A program made the position numbers and the translations under genes. A stretch of 42,644 nt of DNA from assembly GCA_036398175.1 (NCBI GenBank), contig DASWHL010000142.1, positions 1-42,644 on the forward strand, given 5' to 3'. Below, one piece after another: positions 16,849 through 25,264 of the stretch. The notes under the pieces were generated by a model. The model searched no databases, had not been told where the DNA came from, and worked only from the letters and a program-made list of their open reading frames with translations. The DNA comes from JAOTWJ01 sp036398175. GTDB taxonomy: Bacteria > Gemmatimonadota > Gemmatimonadetes > Gemmatimonadales > GWC2-71-9. Numbering within the stretch: the stretch's first letter is position 1; every line of letters starts with the position of its first letter.

Positions 16849-18881
16849 GAGACGGTCACCTCGCCGGCCAGGTGCGTGCGGTAGCCTTCCATGGCCCGCC
16901 GGGCCGCGCGCTCGGCGGGTCCGCCGCCCGGCCACATGGTCACGACGCCGCCGAAGACGAGGATGGCCCCGCCGATCCAGACCCAGATCACGAGCGGGTT
17001 GAGCGTGAACTTGTAGACCGCCTCTTCCGTCCCGGCCACGGATCCGGCATACACGACGTAGATGTCCTGCCGCAGATCGGAGCGGATGGCCGCCTCGGTG
17101 GACGGCTCGAACGTCGTCCGCTTGAACGAGTCCACGTGCTGCCGCTTTTCGCTCGTGAGGATGGCGAGACGCTTCCCGTCCCGGCTCACCTCGACGCTGG
17201 CCGCCGAGACGAACCGATTCAGCGCCTCGTACTGCGAGACACCCAGATGCGTGAACGTCAGATCCTCGCCGTACGGCGAGCGCATCGTCACGAACTCTCC
17301 CGGCTTGAGCGACGCCTCAAGCTCCGTCTTGAAGGCGGCCCCCGTGAACGCCACGAAGTACGTCACGATGCCGAGGTGCACGATGTAGCCGCCGTAGCGC
17401 CGGCGGTTCCGCCCCACCAGGCGCGCCAGCGCCAGGGGGTAGGGTTCGCCGTGCAGCCGGTGCCGCGCGCCGACCCCCCGGGCGAACTCCTGCATGATGG
17501 TCGTCGTCACGAAGGCCGCGAGCACGATCGCGAGGAGGGCGTAGGCGTCGGACATCCGGAGGGCCACGAGCACGGCGCCCATCATGAGCGCCACGCCCAC
17601 GGGAACGATGAACTGGCGCCGGAGGTGGCCCGGGCTGGCCCGCCGCCACGCGATCAGCGGCCCGATGCCGGTGAGCGCCAGCAGGGCGAGGCCGATCGGG
17701 ATGTTCACCTGGTTGAAGAACGGCGGGCCGACCGTCACCTGCGAGCCGCGCACCAGCTCCGAGATCATCGGGAACACCGTGCCCCAGAGCACCGAGAAGG
17801 CCATGCCCACCAGCAGCAGGTTATTGAAGAAGAAACTGGCCTCGCGCGACAGCGCGCTCTCGAGCCGCGCCTCCGTCTGGAGCAGATCCCAGCGCGACCA
17901 GGTCAGCCACGCCATGAACACACCGCCCAGGATCAGGAACCAGGCAAAGAACGTCCCGACCGGCGACTGGGCGAACGAGTGGACGCTCGAGATGATGCCG
18001 CTGCGCGTGATGAACGTGCCGAAAACGGACAGCGCGAAGCTGATCCCCACCAGGATCACGTTCCACCGCTTCAGCATCCCGCGTTTTTCCTGGATCATGA
18101 CCGAGTGCAGGAACGCGGTCATCGTGAGCCAGGGCAGGAAGCTCGCGTTCTCCACCGGGTCCCACGCCCAGTAGCCGCCCCAGCCCAGCTCGACGTAGGC
18201 CCACCACATGCCCAGCGTGATGCCGATCGAGAGGAAGACCCAGGAGAGGAGCGTCCATTTCCGGATGGCATGCAGCCACCCCACGTCCAGCCGGCGGGTG
18301 AGCAGCGCCGCGACCGCGAAGGCGAAGGGGATCGTGATGGACACGTACCCCAGGTAGAGCATGGGCGGATGGATCACCATGCCCGGATTCTGGAGCTGCG
18401 GGTTGAGCCCGCGGCCGTCCATCGGCGTGAAGTCGAGCCGGTCGAACGGATTCGCGCCGAACAGGGTGACGGCGACGAAGAACAGCGTCACGACCGACGT
18501 CACGGACGCCACATACGGCATCAGGTACGCGTAGCGCCGCGGCGACAGCCACTGGGCGGCCGCGGCGAACAGCCCGAGGACGACGCACCAGAAGAGCAGG
18601 CTCCCCGCCTGCCCGCCGTAGAAGGCCGACAGCTTGTACGCGGTGGGCAGATTCCGGCTGGAGTAGCTCGCGACGTAGGCGACGTTGAAGTCGTTCTTGA
18701 GGAGCGCCACGCAGAGCGCCAGCGAGGCGACGGTCAGCAGCCCCGCGAGGGCGTACGTGGTCCGTCGCGCGCTCTGGATCAGCGCCGGGTCCCCGCGCTG
18801 CCCGCCGAGAAAGCCCACCACCGCTCCCCACACGCAGAGGAGCAGGCTGAGCCACAGCGCCAGTTGTCCGAGGATGGTCAT
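16845..18881 (-). CDS. ccmF: Cytochrome c heme lyase subunit CcmF
   Basis: 678 residues, normal for CcmF, a polytopic membrane protein that transfers heme from CcmE to apocytochrome c. The tryptophan-rich heme-handling (WWD) segment is clear: WWAYVELGWGGYWAWDPVEN followed by ASFLPWL, near residues 225-250. Conserved flanks include GMVIHPPMLYLGY, SVFGTFITRSGIISSVHSFA and, in the C-terminal part, RRYGGYIVHLGIVTYF. About 14 hydrophobic segments are seen. It starts 4 nt after ccmE ends and overlaps ccmH by 4 nt. ccmA, ccmB, ccmC and ccmG are not in this window. Confidence 0.97.
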   Translation of the reverse strand: MTILGQLALWLSLLLCVWGAVVGFLGGQRGDPALIQSARRTTYALAGLLTVASLALCVALLKNDFNVAYVASYSSRNLPTAYKLSAFYGGQAGSLLFWCVVLGLFAAAAQWLSPRRYAYLMPYVASVTSVVTLFFVAVTLFGANPFDRLDFTPMDGRGLNPQLQNPGMVIHPPMLYLGYVSITIPFAFAVAALLTRRLDVGWLHAIRKWTLLSWVFLSIGITLGMWWAYVELGWGGYWAWDPVENASFLPWLTMTAFLHSVMIQEKRGMLKRWNVILVGISFALSVFGTFITRSGIISSVHSFAQSPVGTFFAWFLILGGVFMAWLTWSRWDLLQTEARLESALSREASFFFNNLLLVGMAFSVLWGTVFPMISELVRGSQVTVGPPFFNQVNIPIGLALLALTGIGPLIAWRRASPGHLRRQFIVPVGVALMMGAVLVALRMSDAYALLAIVLAAFVTTTIMQEFARGVGARHRLHGEPYPLALARLVGRNRRRYGGYIVHLGIVTYFVAFTGAAFKTELEASLKPGEFVTMRSPYGEDLTFTHLGVSQYEALNRFVSAASVEVSRDGKRLAILTSEKRQHVDSFKRTTFEPSTEAAIRSDLRQDIYVVYAGSVAGTEEAVYKFTLNPLVIWVWIGGAILVFGGVVTMWPGGGPAERAARRAMEGYRTHLAGEVTVS

Positions 18882-18885
18882 GCGG

Positions 18886-19290
18886 TCATGCTTCCGGCAC
18901 GGCCTCGTACCGGGAACCGCATTTCGCGAGCAGCGTCGTGGCGCGGAACGTGCCGTCCGGCTGCAGCCGGCCCTCCACCACCACCTCGACGCCGTCGGTG
19001 AACGTGTCGGGCGCGAGCCCGCGGTAAACCACCGGATAGGTCACTTGCCCGTCCGTCACCGCAAACCGGATGGTCTGCGTGGCGACGTCCCGCTCGATGG
19101 TGCCGCTCACCACCATGGCGCCCATCTTGACGCCGACATCGTGGAAGGACGGGTCCCCCGTGACCTTGGCGGACAACTCCGACGGCGTCAGGAAGTACAT
19201 GCCCGTCTCCTTGATGCCGCTGGCCATCAGGAATCCAACCGTGCCGACAACGAGGGCACCGGCGACCAGGACTTTGTGAGATGCTCGCAT
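18886..19290 (-). CDS. ccmE: Heme chaperone CcmE, CxxxY variant
   Basis: 134 residues. N-terminal anchor (about 6-25, KVLVAGALVVGTVGFLMASG), then the OB-fold with YFLTPSELSAKVTG and the FTDGVEVVVEGRLQPDGTFR stretch typical of CcmE. CcmE covalently carries heme to CcmF. In most bacteria heme is bound by His in an HxxxY motif; here the segment reads LLAKCGSRYEA, so Cys takes the place of His (CxxxY), as known from Desulfovibrio and some archaea. The start is the ATG at 19290 (MRASHK); the in-frame extension to 19374 lacks family similarity and crosses the promoter region. First gene of the ccm operon. Confidence 0.93.
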   Translation of the reverse strand: MRASHKVLVAGALVVGTVGFLMASGIKETGMYFLTPSELSAKVTGDPSFHDVGVKMGAMVVSGTIERDVATQTIRFAVTDGQVTYPVVYRGLAPDTFTDGVEVVVEGRLQPDGTFRATTLLAKCGSRYEAVPEA

Positions 19291-19339
19291 GGCTCGAATC
19301 ACCGAAAGAGGTGGCTGGGGCTGCTCCACGCACGATTGG

Positions 19340-19388
19340 AATATAGGATACCTGCCCACTCCCGAAAAGTTCATAAACCCCTCATAAA
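19340..19388 (-). promoter_or_regulatory. Candidate ccm promoter with 11-bp direct repeats
   Basis: On the minus strand, two perfect TTTATGA repeats (19388-19382 and 19377-19371) start exactly 11 bp apart (TTTATGA-GGGG-TTTATGA), followed about 25 bp later by TATATT (19345-19340), a good -10 with only a weak -35. This is the usual geometry of promoters activated by OmpR/PhoB-family regulators. The rest of the 324-bp gap (19291-19614) holds no gene. On the plus strand TTGACA (19468-19473) is a perfect -35 for the DsrE gene, but it lacks a matching -10. Confidence 0.45.
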
Positions 19389-19614
19389 GATCGCTTCACG
19401 AATCCCTCGCGAAACGCTCGGAATGCGCCCGGACCATGCCCGCCGAGCCCTCAACCAGCGACCCCACTTGACATTGGACGACGGGGGCCGAGTCGCGCGA
19501 CCGCCACATCTTCACACGACGTTCACGCCCCCTTGCCCTTCCGGCTGCTACCCTGGGAGCGTGCGCCCCCATGTCCAGTCTCCGGGCCCCCGCTGAACAA
19601 CCCCGAGGTGACGA

Positions 19615-19965
19615 ATGCGGACCCTGTTCATCGTGAACGACCCCCCGTACGGCAGCGAGCGCTCCTACAACGCCCTGCGCCTCGCCGCCTCGCTCGCCAC
19701 CCGCGAGAACGAGGAGGTGTGGGTCTACCTCATGGGAGACGCCGCCGCGGGAGCCAAGGCGGGACAGTCGGTGCCCAAGGGGTTCTACAACTTCGAGGCC
19801 CTCCTGCGGCTGGTGATCTCCTACGGCGGGGCCATCGGCGTCTGCGGCACGTGCCTGGAAGCGCGCGGGATCGCGGAGGGGGAGATGGTCGAGGGGCTCC
19901 AGAAGACCACGCTCCAGACGCTCACCGATTGGGTCCAGGAGGTGGACCGGGTCCTCACGTACTAG
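19615..19965 (+). CDS. DsrE/DsrF-like family protein
   Basis: 116 residues. The start MRTLFIVNDPPYGSERSYNA, then LRLAASLATRENEEVWVYLMGDAAA, and especially IGVCGTCLEARGI and TDWVQEVDRVLTY, match the DsrE/DsrF/TusD-like (YchN) family. Relatives function in sulfur relay, and the Cys pair (CGTC) is the likely active site. GAGGTG precedes the ATG by 4 nt. It is monocistronic and convergent with the sirtuin gene 22 bp away, so a function in sulfur transfer is only a family-based guess. Confidence 0.88.
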   Translation: MRTLFIVNDPPYGSERSYNALRLAASLATRENEEVWVYLMGDAAAGAKAGQSVPKGFYNFEALLRLVISYGGAIGVCGTCLEARGIAEGEMVEGLQKTTLQTLTDWVQEVDRVLTY

Positions 19966-19987
19966 GACCGGCGGACCCGGACCCCCG

Positions 19988-20737
19988 TCATTCCGGCCAC
20001 GCCGCGGCCACGAGCGCGGGGAGCACGGTTCCGGCCGGACCAAGCGCGTGATGGATCGCCGGTCCATGCCGTTGCCCCTCGGCGGTCGTGTTCACGACGA
20101 TCACCGTCGCACCCCGCGCCGCCGCCATCCAGGGCAGCGACGCCGCCGGCACGACCAGGTTGGACGTCCCGACGGAGAGCAGGACCTCGCACGTCGCGGC
20201 GGCGTCCTCGGCGGCGGCCAGCGCCGCGAACGGGAGCACCTCACCGAACCAGACCACATCCGGCCGGAGCGGCGCCCCGCAGCGCGGGCACGGCGGCGGG
20301 CTTGGCCCCGGAGGCGGATCGTCCACGACGACACCCTCGCGCGAGCAGCGCGACCGCAGGATGTTGCCGTGGAGTTCCCACACGTCGGCGCTCCCGGCCC
20401 GCTGGTGGAGGCCGTCCACGTTTTGCGTGACGAGCGTGACGCGCGGGACCCAGCGCGCCAGATCCACCAGCGCGCGATGGCCGGCGTTGGGCTGCGCGCG
20501 GCGAATGGCCTCGCGCCGGCTCGCATACCAGTCCCACACGACCGCCGGTTGCCGGGCAAACGCCTCCGGCGTCGCGAGGTCTTCGGCGTCGAAGTTGGCC
20601 CAGAGGCCGGTCAGCGCGTCCCGGAACGTGGGAATGCCGCTCTCGGCCGAGATGCCGGCCCCCGTCAGCACCATCACGCGTCGGGCGCCGCGCAGGGCCG
20701 CGACCACCGCGGGATCGAGCGCCGCGGCCGCCGTCAT
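19988..20737 (-). CDS. cobB: CobB-type NAD-dependent protein deacylase (sirtuin)
   Basis: 249 residues. Sirtuins remove acyl groups from lysines using NAD+. Motifs: VLTGAGISAESGIPTFRD (NAD site, about 22-39), VTQNVDGLHQRAG, catalytic His in ELHGNILRSRC, CPRCGAPLRPDVVWFGE and LLSVGTSNLVVPAAS. The arrangement of one Cys before and two after (RCSREG...CPRC) is as in E. coli CobB, and VVWFGE follows directly. The ATG at 20737 is chosen; the frame upstream overlaps the decarboxylase gene. It lies 11 nt downstream of that gene, so the two are likely cotranscribed. Confidence 0.94.
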   Translation of the reverse strand: MTAAAALDPAVVAALRGARRVMVLTGAGISAESGIPTFRDALTGLWANFDAEDLATPEAFARQPAVVWDWYASRREAIRRAQPNAGHRALVDLARWVPRVTLVTQNVDGLHQRAGSADVWELHGNILRSRCSREGVVVDDPPPGPSPPPCPRCGAPLRPDVVWFGEVLPFAALAAAEDAAATCEVLLSVGTSNLVVPAASLPWMAAARGATVIVVNTTAEGQRHGPAIHHALGPAGTVLPALVAAAWPE

Positions 20738-20748
20738 GCCGCCGCGCC

Positions 20749-22185
20749 TCACGAGGCCGCCTCCGTGACGCATGCCCGGATGCGCCGCCACGCGGCTTCG
20801 ACGTGCCGGGCGGCGGTGAAGGTGGCACCCACCGCCAGCCGCAGGACGAACCGACCATCGAGTCGCGTGTGCGTGAGGTAGGCCTCGCCCGTGGCGTTGA
20901 TGGCCGCGAGCAGGCGCTCGTTGGGCTCGTCCGCGCCCCGGAGCCGGAAACAGACGAGGCTGAGCGGCACCGGCGCCACGATCTCGAACCGCGCATCCGC
21001 CCGCACCCATTCGGCAAACTGCCGCGCCAGATCCACGTGATGTCGGATGTGCCGGCGCAGCCCCTCCAGGCCGTACGACCGCATCACAAACCACAGCTTG
21101 AGCGCGCGGAACCGGCGGCCCAGCGGGATCTGCCAGTCGCGGTAGTCAATGACGGCGCCGGCCTCGGTCGCCTGATTGCGCAGGTACTCGGGTAGGATGC
21201 TCAGCGCCCGCAGCAACGCCGCGCGGTCCGCCACGTAGAACGCGTCGCAGTCGAAGTTCGTGAGCATCCATTTGTGCGGGTTCACGCAGTAGCTGTCCGC
21301 CAGCTCGAGCCCGTCCTGGAAGTGACGGAACTCCGGGCACAGCGCCGCCGACCCGGCCAGCGCCGCGTCCACGTGCAGCCACACCCCGTGCCGGCGGCAC
21401 ACCTCGCCGACGGCCCGGACCGGGTCCATCGCCGTGCTCGACGTGGTGCCGACCGTGGCGACGGCAAAGCAGGGCGCGCGGCCGGCGGCGCGGTCGGCGC
21501 GGATGGCCTCGTCGAGCGCCTCCGGACGCATCGCGTAGGTCCCGTCCACGTCCACCGAGCGCAGGTGCGCCCGGCCCAGCCCGGCAATGCCCGCGGCCTT
21601 CGGCACCGACGAATGCGCCTGGGCGGAGGCGTAGGCGACGAGCCCGGCGGGGGTCCCCCGCTCGGTGGCCGCCCCATCGGTGGTGCGGTCGCGCGCGGCG
21701 AGCAGCGCGCAGAGCGTGGCGCTGGAGGCCGTGTCCTGGATGACGCCGCCGCCCGCGCCCCGCGACGTGAACGCCGCGGGCAGGCCGAGCGCGCCGGCGA
21801 GCCAGTCCAGCACGTGCGTTTCCAGCTCGGTGCACGCGGGGCTCGTGGCCCACAGCATGCCCTGTACGCCGAGCCCCGCGGAGACCAGCTCCGCGAGCAC
21901 CGCCGGCGGCGAGGCGTTGCCCGAGAAGTAGGCGAAGAAGTTCGGCGACTGCCAGTGCGTGATGCCCGGCAGGATCAGCCGCTCGACGTCGGCGAGGATG
22001 ACGTCGAACGGCTCACCGCGCTCGGGCGCCGCGGCCGGGAGCGCGGCGCGGAGGTCGCCGGGAGCCGCGCGGGACAGCACGGGGAACGTCTCCAGGCGCT
22101 CCAGGTACGACGCGACCCAATCCACGGCGGCGTGGCCGTGGCGGCGGAACTCCTCGGGACTCATGTGCGCGGGCGGATTCGACAT
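20749..22185 (-). CDS. PLP-dependent group II (aromatic amino acid type) decarboxylase
   Basis: 478 residues. Group II decarboxylase landmarks: THWQSPNFFAYFSGNASPPA near residue 90 (substrate region), GGGVIQDTASSATLCALLAA (PLP phosphate loop), HVDAALAGSAALCPEFRH (Asp pairing with the PLP ring nitrogen) and NPHKWMLTNFDCDAFYV, whose Lys forms the PLP Schiff base. The overall layout fits aromatic-L-amino-acid or related decarboxylases, but substrate choice (DOPA/Trp/Tyr/other) cannot be settled by eye. Start ATG 22185 (MSNPPAHMSPEEFRR); an upstream ATG at 22233 adds 16 basic residues with no family match. It is followed after 11 nt by the sirtuin gene. Confidence 0.93.
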   Translation of the reverse strand: MSNPPAHMSPEEFRRHGHAAVDWVASYLERLETFPVLSRAAPGDLRAALPAAAPERGEPFDVILADVERLILPGITHWQSPNFFAYFSGNASPPAVLAELVSAGLGVQGMLWATSPACTELETHVLDWLAGALGLPAAFTSRGAGGGVIQDTASSATLCALLAARDRTTDGAATERGTPAGLVAYASAQAHSSVPKAAGIAGLGRAHLRSVDVDGTYAMRPEALDEAIRADRAAGRAPCFAVATVGTTSSTAMDPVRAVGEVCRRHGVWLHVDAALAGSAALCPEFRHFQDGLELADSYCVNPHKWMLTNFDCDAFYVADRAALLRALSILPEYLRNQATEAGAVIDYRDWQIPLGRRFRALKLWFVMRSYGLEGLRRHIRHHVDLARQFAEWVRADARFEIVAPVPLSLVCFRLRGADEPNERLLAAINATGEAYLTHTRLDGRFVLRLAVGATFTAARHVEAAWRRIRACVTEAAS

Positions 22186-22309
22186 GACCGATCTCCTCAC
22201 CCGAAGCGGACGGGCGGACCAACGGCGCGTCATCGCGGTCGGGGGAGAAACTACACGGGCCGCGGAGCGTCCGCCCCGCGGCCCGGCACCAGCGTAACTG
22301 CCCGCCCGC

Positions 22310-22711
22310 TTACTTGGCCGGCTTATGACACAGGGTGCAGTTCTTGACGTCGTAGCTCTTGTGGTTGGCAGGAGCCGCCTTCATCCCCTCCATGGCGCCA
22401 CCGTGGCACATCATGCACTGCTCGCGCCCGGCCGCCGCATGGCTCAGCGGGCCAGGCGTCGTGGTCTGGAGCGGCGAGTCCTTCGCATGACACAACAGGC
22501 AGGCATCGTTCGCTCTGCCCTTGTGACCGGCGGGCATGGCCTTGATGCCCTCGATGTCACCGCCGTGGCACATGGCGCACTGCTCGCGTCCCGCCTTGTC
22601 GTGCGTCATCACCGGCGGCTTCTTGGCGGCCGGTGCCTGCGCCTGTGCCGGTTGCGCCCCGGCCAGACACACCACCCCCATCCCCAACCCGACCAGGTAC
22701 GTCCACCGCAT
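22310..22711 (-). CDS. Periplasmic tetraheme cytochrome c
   Basis: 133 residues with a Sec signal (MRWTYLVGLGMGVVCLAGAQ, cleavage after AQA) and four CxxCH sites: CAMCH, CLLCH, CMMCH and CTLCH. The mature protein is a tandem duplication of a diheme unit: AGREQC-AMCHGG-IEG-IKAMPAGHK matches AGREQC-MMCHGG-MEG-MKAAPANHK. Extra His residues (THD, GHK, LSH, NHK) can provide distal ligands, as in small multiheme c3/c7-type carriers. Likely a soluble shuttle between inner- and outer-membrane cytochromes of the adjoining locus. The redox role is inferred. Confidence 0.88.
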   Translation of the reverse strand: MRWTYLVGLGMGVVCLAGAQPAQAQAPAAKKPPVMTHDKAGREQCAMCHGGDIEGIKAMPAGHKGRANDACLLCHAKDSPLQTTTPGPLSHAAAGREQCMMCHGGAMEGMKAAPANHKSYDVKNCTLCHKPAK

Positions 22712-22802
22712 GCCGACACCTCCCGTTTGAATTAAGCTCCGTCAGATGCTACCCCTACAATCAAATACGGGTCCGCGCATCCGCAAGATCACGGAGGGGC
22801 GT

Positions 22803-22875
22803 GCGATAGCCGATGGGCGGATGGCCGATAGCCGAATTGATCAGTCGGCTATCGGCCATCGGCCGTCGGCTATCG
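22803..22875. repeat. Palindromic intergenic repeat, copy 3 (long form)
   Basis: Inner perfect 16-bp inverted repeat GATGGCCGATAGCCGA (22820-22835) and TCGGCTATCGGCCATC (22845-22860) with a 9-nt loop, plus outer arms GCGATAGCCGA (22803-22813) and TCGGCTATCGC (22865-22875). The 73-bp element therefore folds almost end to end. It lies 1 bp past the stop of the nonaheme gene and before the tetraheme gene, so it may attenuate or end transcription between them. 22712-22802 shows nothing else. Confidence 0.9.
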
Positions 22876-22876
22876 C

Positions 22877-23635
22877 TCAATCCCGCCTCAGTTCCGGAAT
22901 CACCGCCCCGTGGCACACCCGGCACATGCTCTCCGCCCGCGACCGCAGCGCCTCCGGTTTGAAGCCGGGCCCGTGCGGATTGAACTGGCGGTGACAGGCA
23001 AGGCAGTCGTTCTCGACGTGACACGAGACGCAGGATTCCAAACTCTGCCGCGCCGCGGGGCCGTGGCCCGCCAGGAACTGCGGCACCTTGTCGTGATAGC
23101 CGCGGTTGATCGGCCCGTTGCCGACCAGCCCCGCCTGCTTGTGGCACGACGTGCAGAAGGCGGCCGTGTTGTGGCAGTTGGCGCACGACACCTCCCGGGT
23201 GTACGCCTGCTGCGGGTGCGACGTCAGGAACCCGGCCGGGTGGTAGCCCGCCGCCTTGGCCGGGTTCGGCCGGTGACATTCGAGGCAATCCTGCCGTACA
23301 TGGCATCCCGCGCACGACTCGGGGCGCGCGTCCGCGGTGCTGCCGTGTCCGTTCACGAACTCGGGCGTGTGGCTCGCGGGCGGGCGGCGCGTCACCTTCA
23401 CGTTGAGCCCCGTGCCCGACGCGGCCGTCGGGAGGCCCTCGGCCACCTCCGGGTTCCCGCGGTGGCACTGCCAGCAGCTCTCCTGCGCGTGGCACACCGC
23501 GCACATGGTGCGCTGGGTGGCGAGCAGCCCTTTGTGCGTCTCCAGGAAGTCGGGCGCACGGTGCGTGGACGGCGCCTGCGCGGCGAGGGTGCCCGCCGGA
23601 GCGAGCAGCAGTGCGATCACGAGCAGGCGGTTCAT
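22877..23635 (-). CDS. Nonaheme cytochrome c
   Basis: 252 residues. Signal peptide MNRLLVIALLLAPAGTLAAQ, then nine CxxCH sites arranged as four close pairs plus one: CAVCH/CWQCH, CAGCH/CLECH, CANCH/CTSCH, CVSCH/CLACH and a final CRVCH. Within each pair the motifs are 4-5 residues apart, and each pair is preceded by a segment with a conserved His (for example LETHKG, VNGHGS, LTSHPQ, LAGHGP) that probably supplies a distal ligand. The ATG at 23635 overlaps the stop of the barrel gene (23632), a coupling expected for a porin-cytochrome pair in which the cytochrome sits inside or beside the barrel. The longer frame to 24973 is a shadow of the barrel gene. Confidence 0.92.
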   Translation of the reverse strand: MNRLLVIALLLAPAGTLAAQAPSTHRAPDFLETHKGLLATQRTMCAVCHAQESCWQCHRGNPEVAEGLPTAASGTGLNVKVTRRPPASHTPEFVNGHGSTADARPESCAGCHVRQDCLECHRPNPAKAAGYHPAGFLTSHPQQAYTREVSCANCHNTAAFCTSCHKQAGLVGNGPINRGYHDKVPQFLAGHGPAARQSLESCVSCHVENDCLACHRQFNPHGPGFKPEALRSRAESMCRVCHGAVIPELRRD

Positions 23636-25179
23636 CGGGCCCCTCCCTCGGGAATCCGCAGAATGGCGGGCGGCAGCGTGGGCCGGTCGGCCGCGCTGCC
23701 CACACCGAGTCGCACCCCCAGGTGGAATCGCATCTGGTTCCAGTCGAACGCCGCCGCGTCCGCCCGATCCCGCGTTTCCGCCAGGTACCACGCGCCGCCG
23801 AAGGCGCGCAGGCCGGGCCGCACGGTTGCATCGGCATCCACGCCCACCTGCCAGAGCGTGTTGTCGCTGGTGCGCAGCTCGAGCACCCGCTCGACGAACG
23901 CGCCGCTCGCCCGCAGGCGCAGGCGCTCGGCGGGACGCCAGTTGACGCCCGCATCCACCGTCAGCGTCTGGGCGCCCGGGCCGAGACCCGCCCGGTAGTC
24001 CACCGTGGCGTTCAACGTCGGTGAATGCCGGTACGTGCCCCCCAGCCCGTACCGCCAACCGTCGGTCTCGAGGACGGTGAGCGGGGCGGATGCGTCCGTC
24101 TCGTCGTACGCAAACCGCTCGAGCCGGACACGGACCTGCACCGGCGCCACGACGTCCACGGACGCCTGCCCGTAGACGGCGGTTGACGGCACGGGGCTGA
24201 ACGCGGTCCAGATGGACCAGAGCGGGAATCGCGGGCGATACCGCCGCGCGCCCACGCTCACGGTGCCGTAGCGCCGGGGAAGCATGGCGGTGACCGCCCC
24301 ATCCGCGTTCCCGATGCTGCCAAGCGCCAGGTCGTACTCGAGCCCGCCCGACACGTGGACCGTGCGATGGAGCCGCACCCGGGCGTCGCCGCCGACCAAT
24401 TCGGACGAAACGGTCGTGACGTCGTCCTCGGGCGCCCATTCCCGTTCGTAGAGCATTCGGCCCGAGAGCCAGGGGAGGTTCCAGTCGAGGTCGAGCCCCC
24501 AGATCAGGTCGCGCGTCCCCGGCCGGTACTCGGCAAGCGGATTGAGCGAGCCGTCCGTCCACGGGACCAGCGCGCTCCGCGCCAGCGCCCATCCGAACCG
24601 GCCGCTGAGTCCCACCCGCTGCCTGGGTTCCGCGACTCGCACCTGCGCGCCGTCGAAGCCGGTGTACCCGAACCGGGACACGCTGGTCAGCCGGCCGCCC
24701 CGCAGGGCGTACCATGGCCCGTCGTAGGCCAGGTAGCCTTCGATCAGGTGTGCCAAGGGTTTGGTGCCGGGCCAGGCGCCCAGGGGTTCCCCGGTGCTGG
24801 CGCCAAGCGTCGGACCATCCTTGCCGTCCATGGCCAGCCGCGCCGACCCCTCGATCCGCAGGCCCCGCACACCGAGGTTCCACACGGCGAAATCCGCCGT
24901 GGCCACGAACGGGAACGCCTGGATCTTGTCGCCGGGTCCGTAGTAGAGGCAGTACGGCTGGCCGGCCAGGCACGTCACCCCAATGCCGTCCGGCGTGTAG
25001 AGCAGGCCGTCACGCAGCTGGACCTGGTCTGCCGGAATGCTGTCGAGATGCCAGCCTCGGTAGCTCACCCCCTGGACGCGTCCGTCCAGCTCCACCCGGT
25101 AGCCCTGGGCGCCGAGCGGGCCGGCGAGCAGCGCCACCCCACCGAGTCCCGCGAGCGGCAGGATACTGGAGACTCTCAC
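23632..25179 (-). CDS. Putative outer-membrane beta-barrel of a porin-cytochrome conduit
   Basis: 515 residues from a GTG at 25179 with a good GGGAGGG upstream; the ATG two bases earlier is out of frame. Signal peptide to about residue 24 (LLAGPLGAQG). The mature protein is almost entirely alternating polar/hydrophobic strands rich in Tyr, Trp, Arg and Gly (for example YRVELDGRVQGVSYRGWHL and DLIWGLDLDWNLPWLSGRML), consistent with a barrel of about 20 or more strands. Two Cys (about 70 and 77, CLAGQPYC) lie near the N-terminus; the pair is notable because MtrB-type barrels also carry N-terminal cysteines, but homology is not shown. It is translationally coupled to the nonaheme gene. Confidence 0.8.
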   Translation of the reverse strand: MRVSSILPLAGLGGVALLAGPLGAQGYRVELDGRVQGVSYRGWHLDSIPADQVQLRDGLLYTPDGIGVTCLAGQPYCLYYGPGDKIQAFPFVATADFAVWNLGVRGLRIEGSARLAMDGKDGPTLGASTGEPLGAWPGTKPLAHLIEGYLAYDGPWYALRGGRLTSVSRFGYTGFDGAQVRVAEPRQRVGLSGRFGWALARSALVPWTDGSLNPLAEYRPGTRDLIWGLDLDWNLPWLSGRMLYEREWAPEDDVTTVSSELVGGDARVRLHRTVHVSGGLEYDLALGSIGNADGAVTAMLPRRYGTVSVGARRYRPRFPLWSIWTAFSPVPSTAVYGQASVDVVAPVQVRVRLERFAYDETDASAPLTVLETDGWRYGLGGTYRHSPTLNATVDYRAGLGPGAQTLTVDAGVNWRPAERLRLRASGAFVERVLELRTSDNTLWQVGVDADATVRPGLRAFGGAWYLAETRDRADAAAFDWNQMRFHLGVRLGVGSAADRPTLPPAILRIPEGGAR

Positions 25180-25264
25180 ATTCCCTCCCCCGGGGGCCTG
25201 CCACGCCGACGGCCCGTGACCCCGCGGTTACAGTGGTGCGGCCGTGCGGCCGCGGTGTCGCCCG

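Noticed and set aside
16872..19001. 709-codon plus-strand frame opposite ccmF
   Set aside because: Dominated by His, Arg, Glu and Gln from the complement of membrane-helix codons; ccmF is certain on the other strand.
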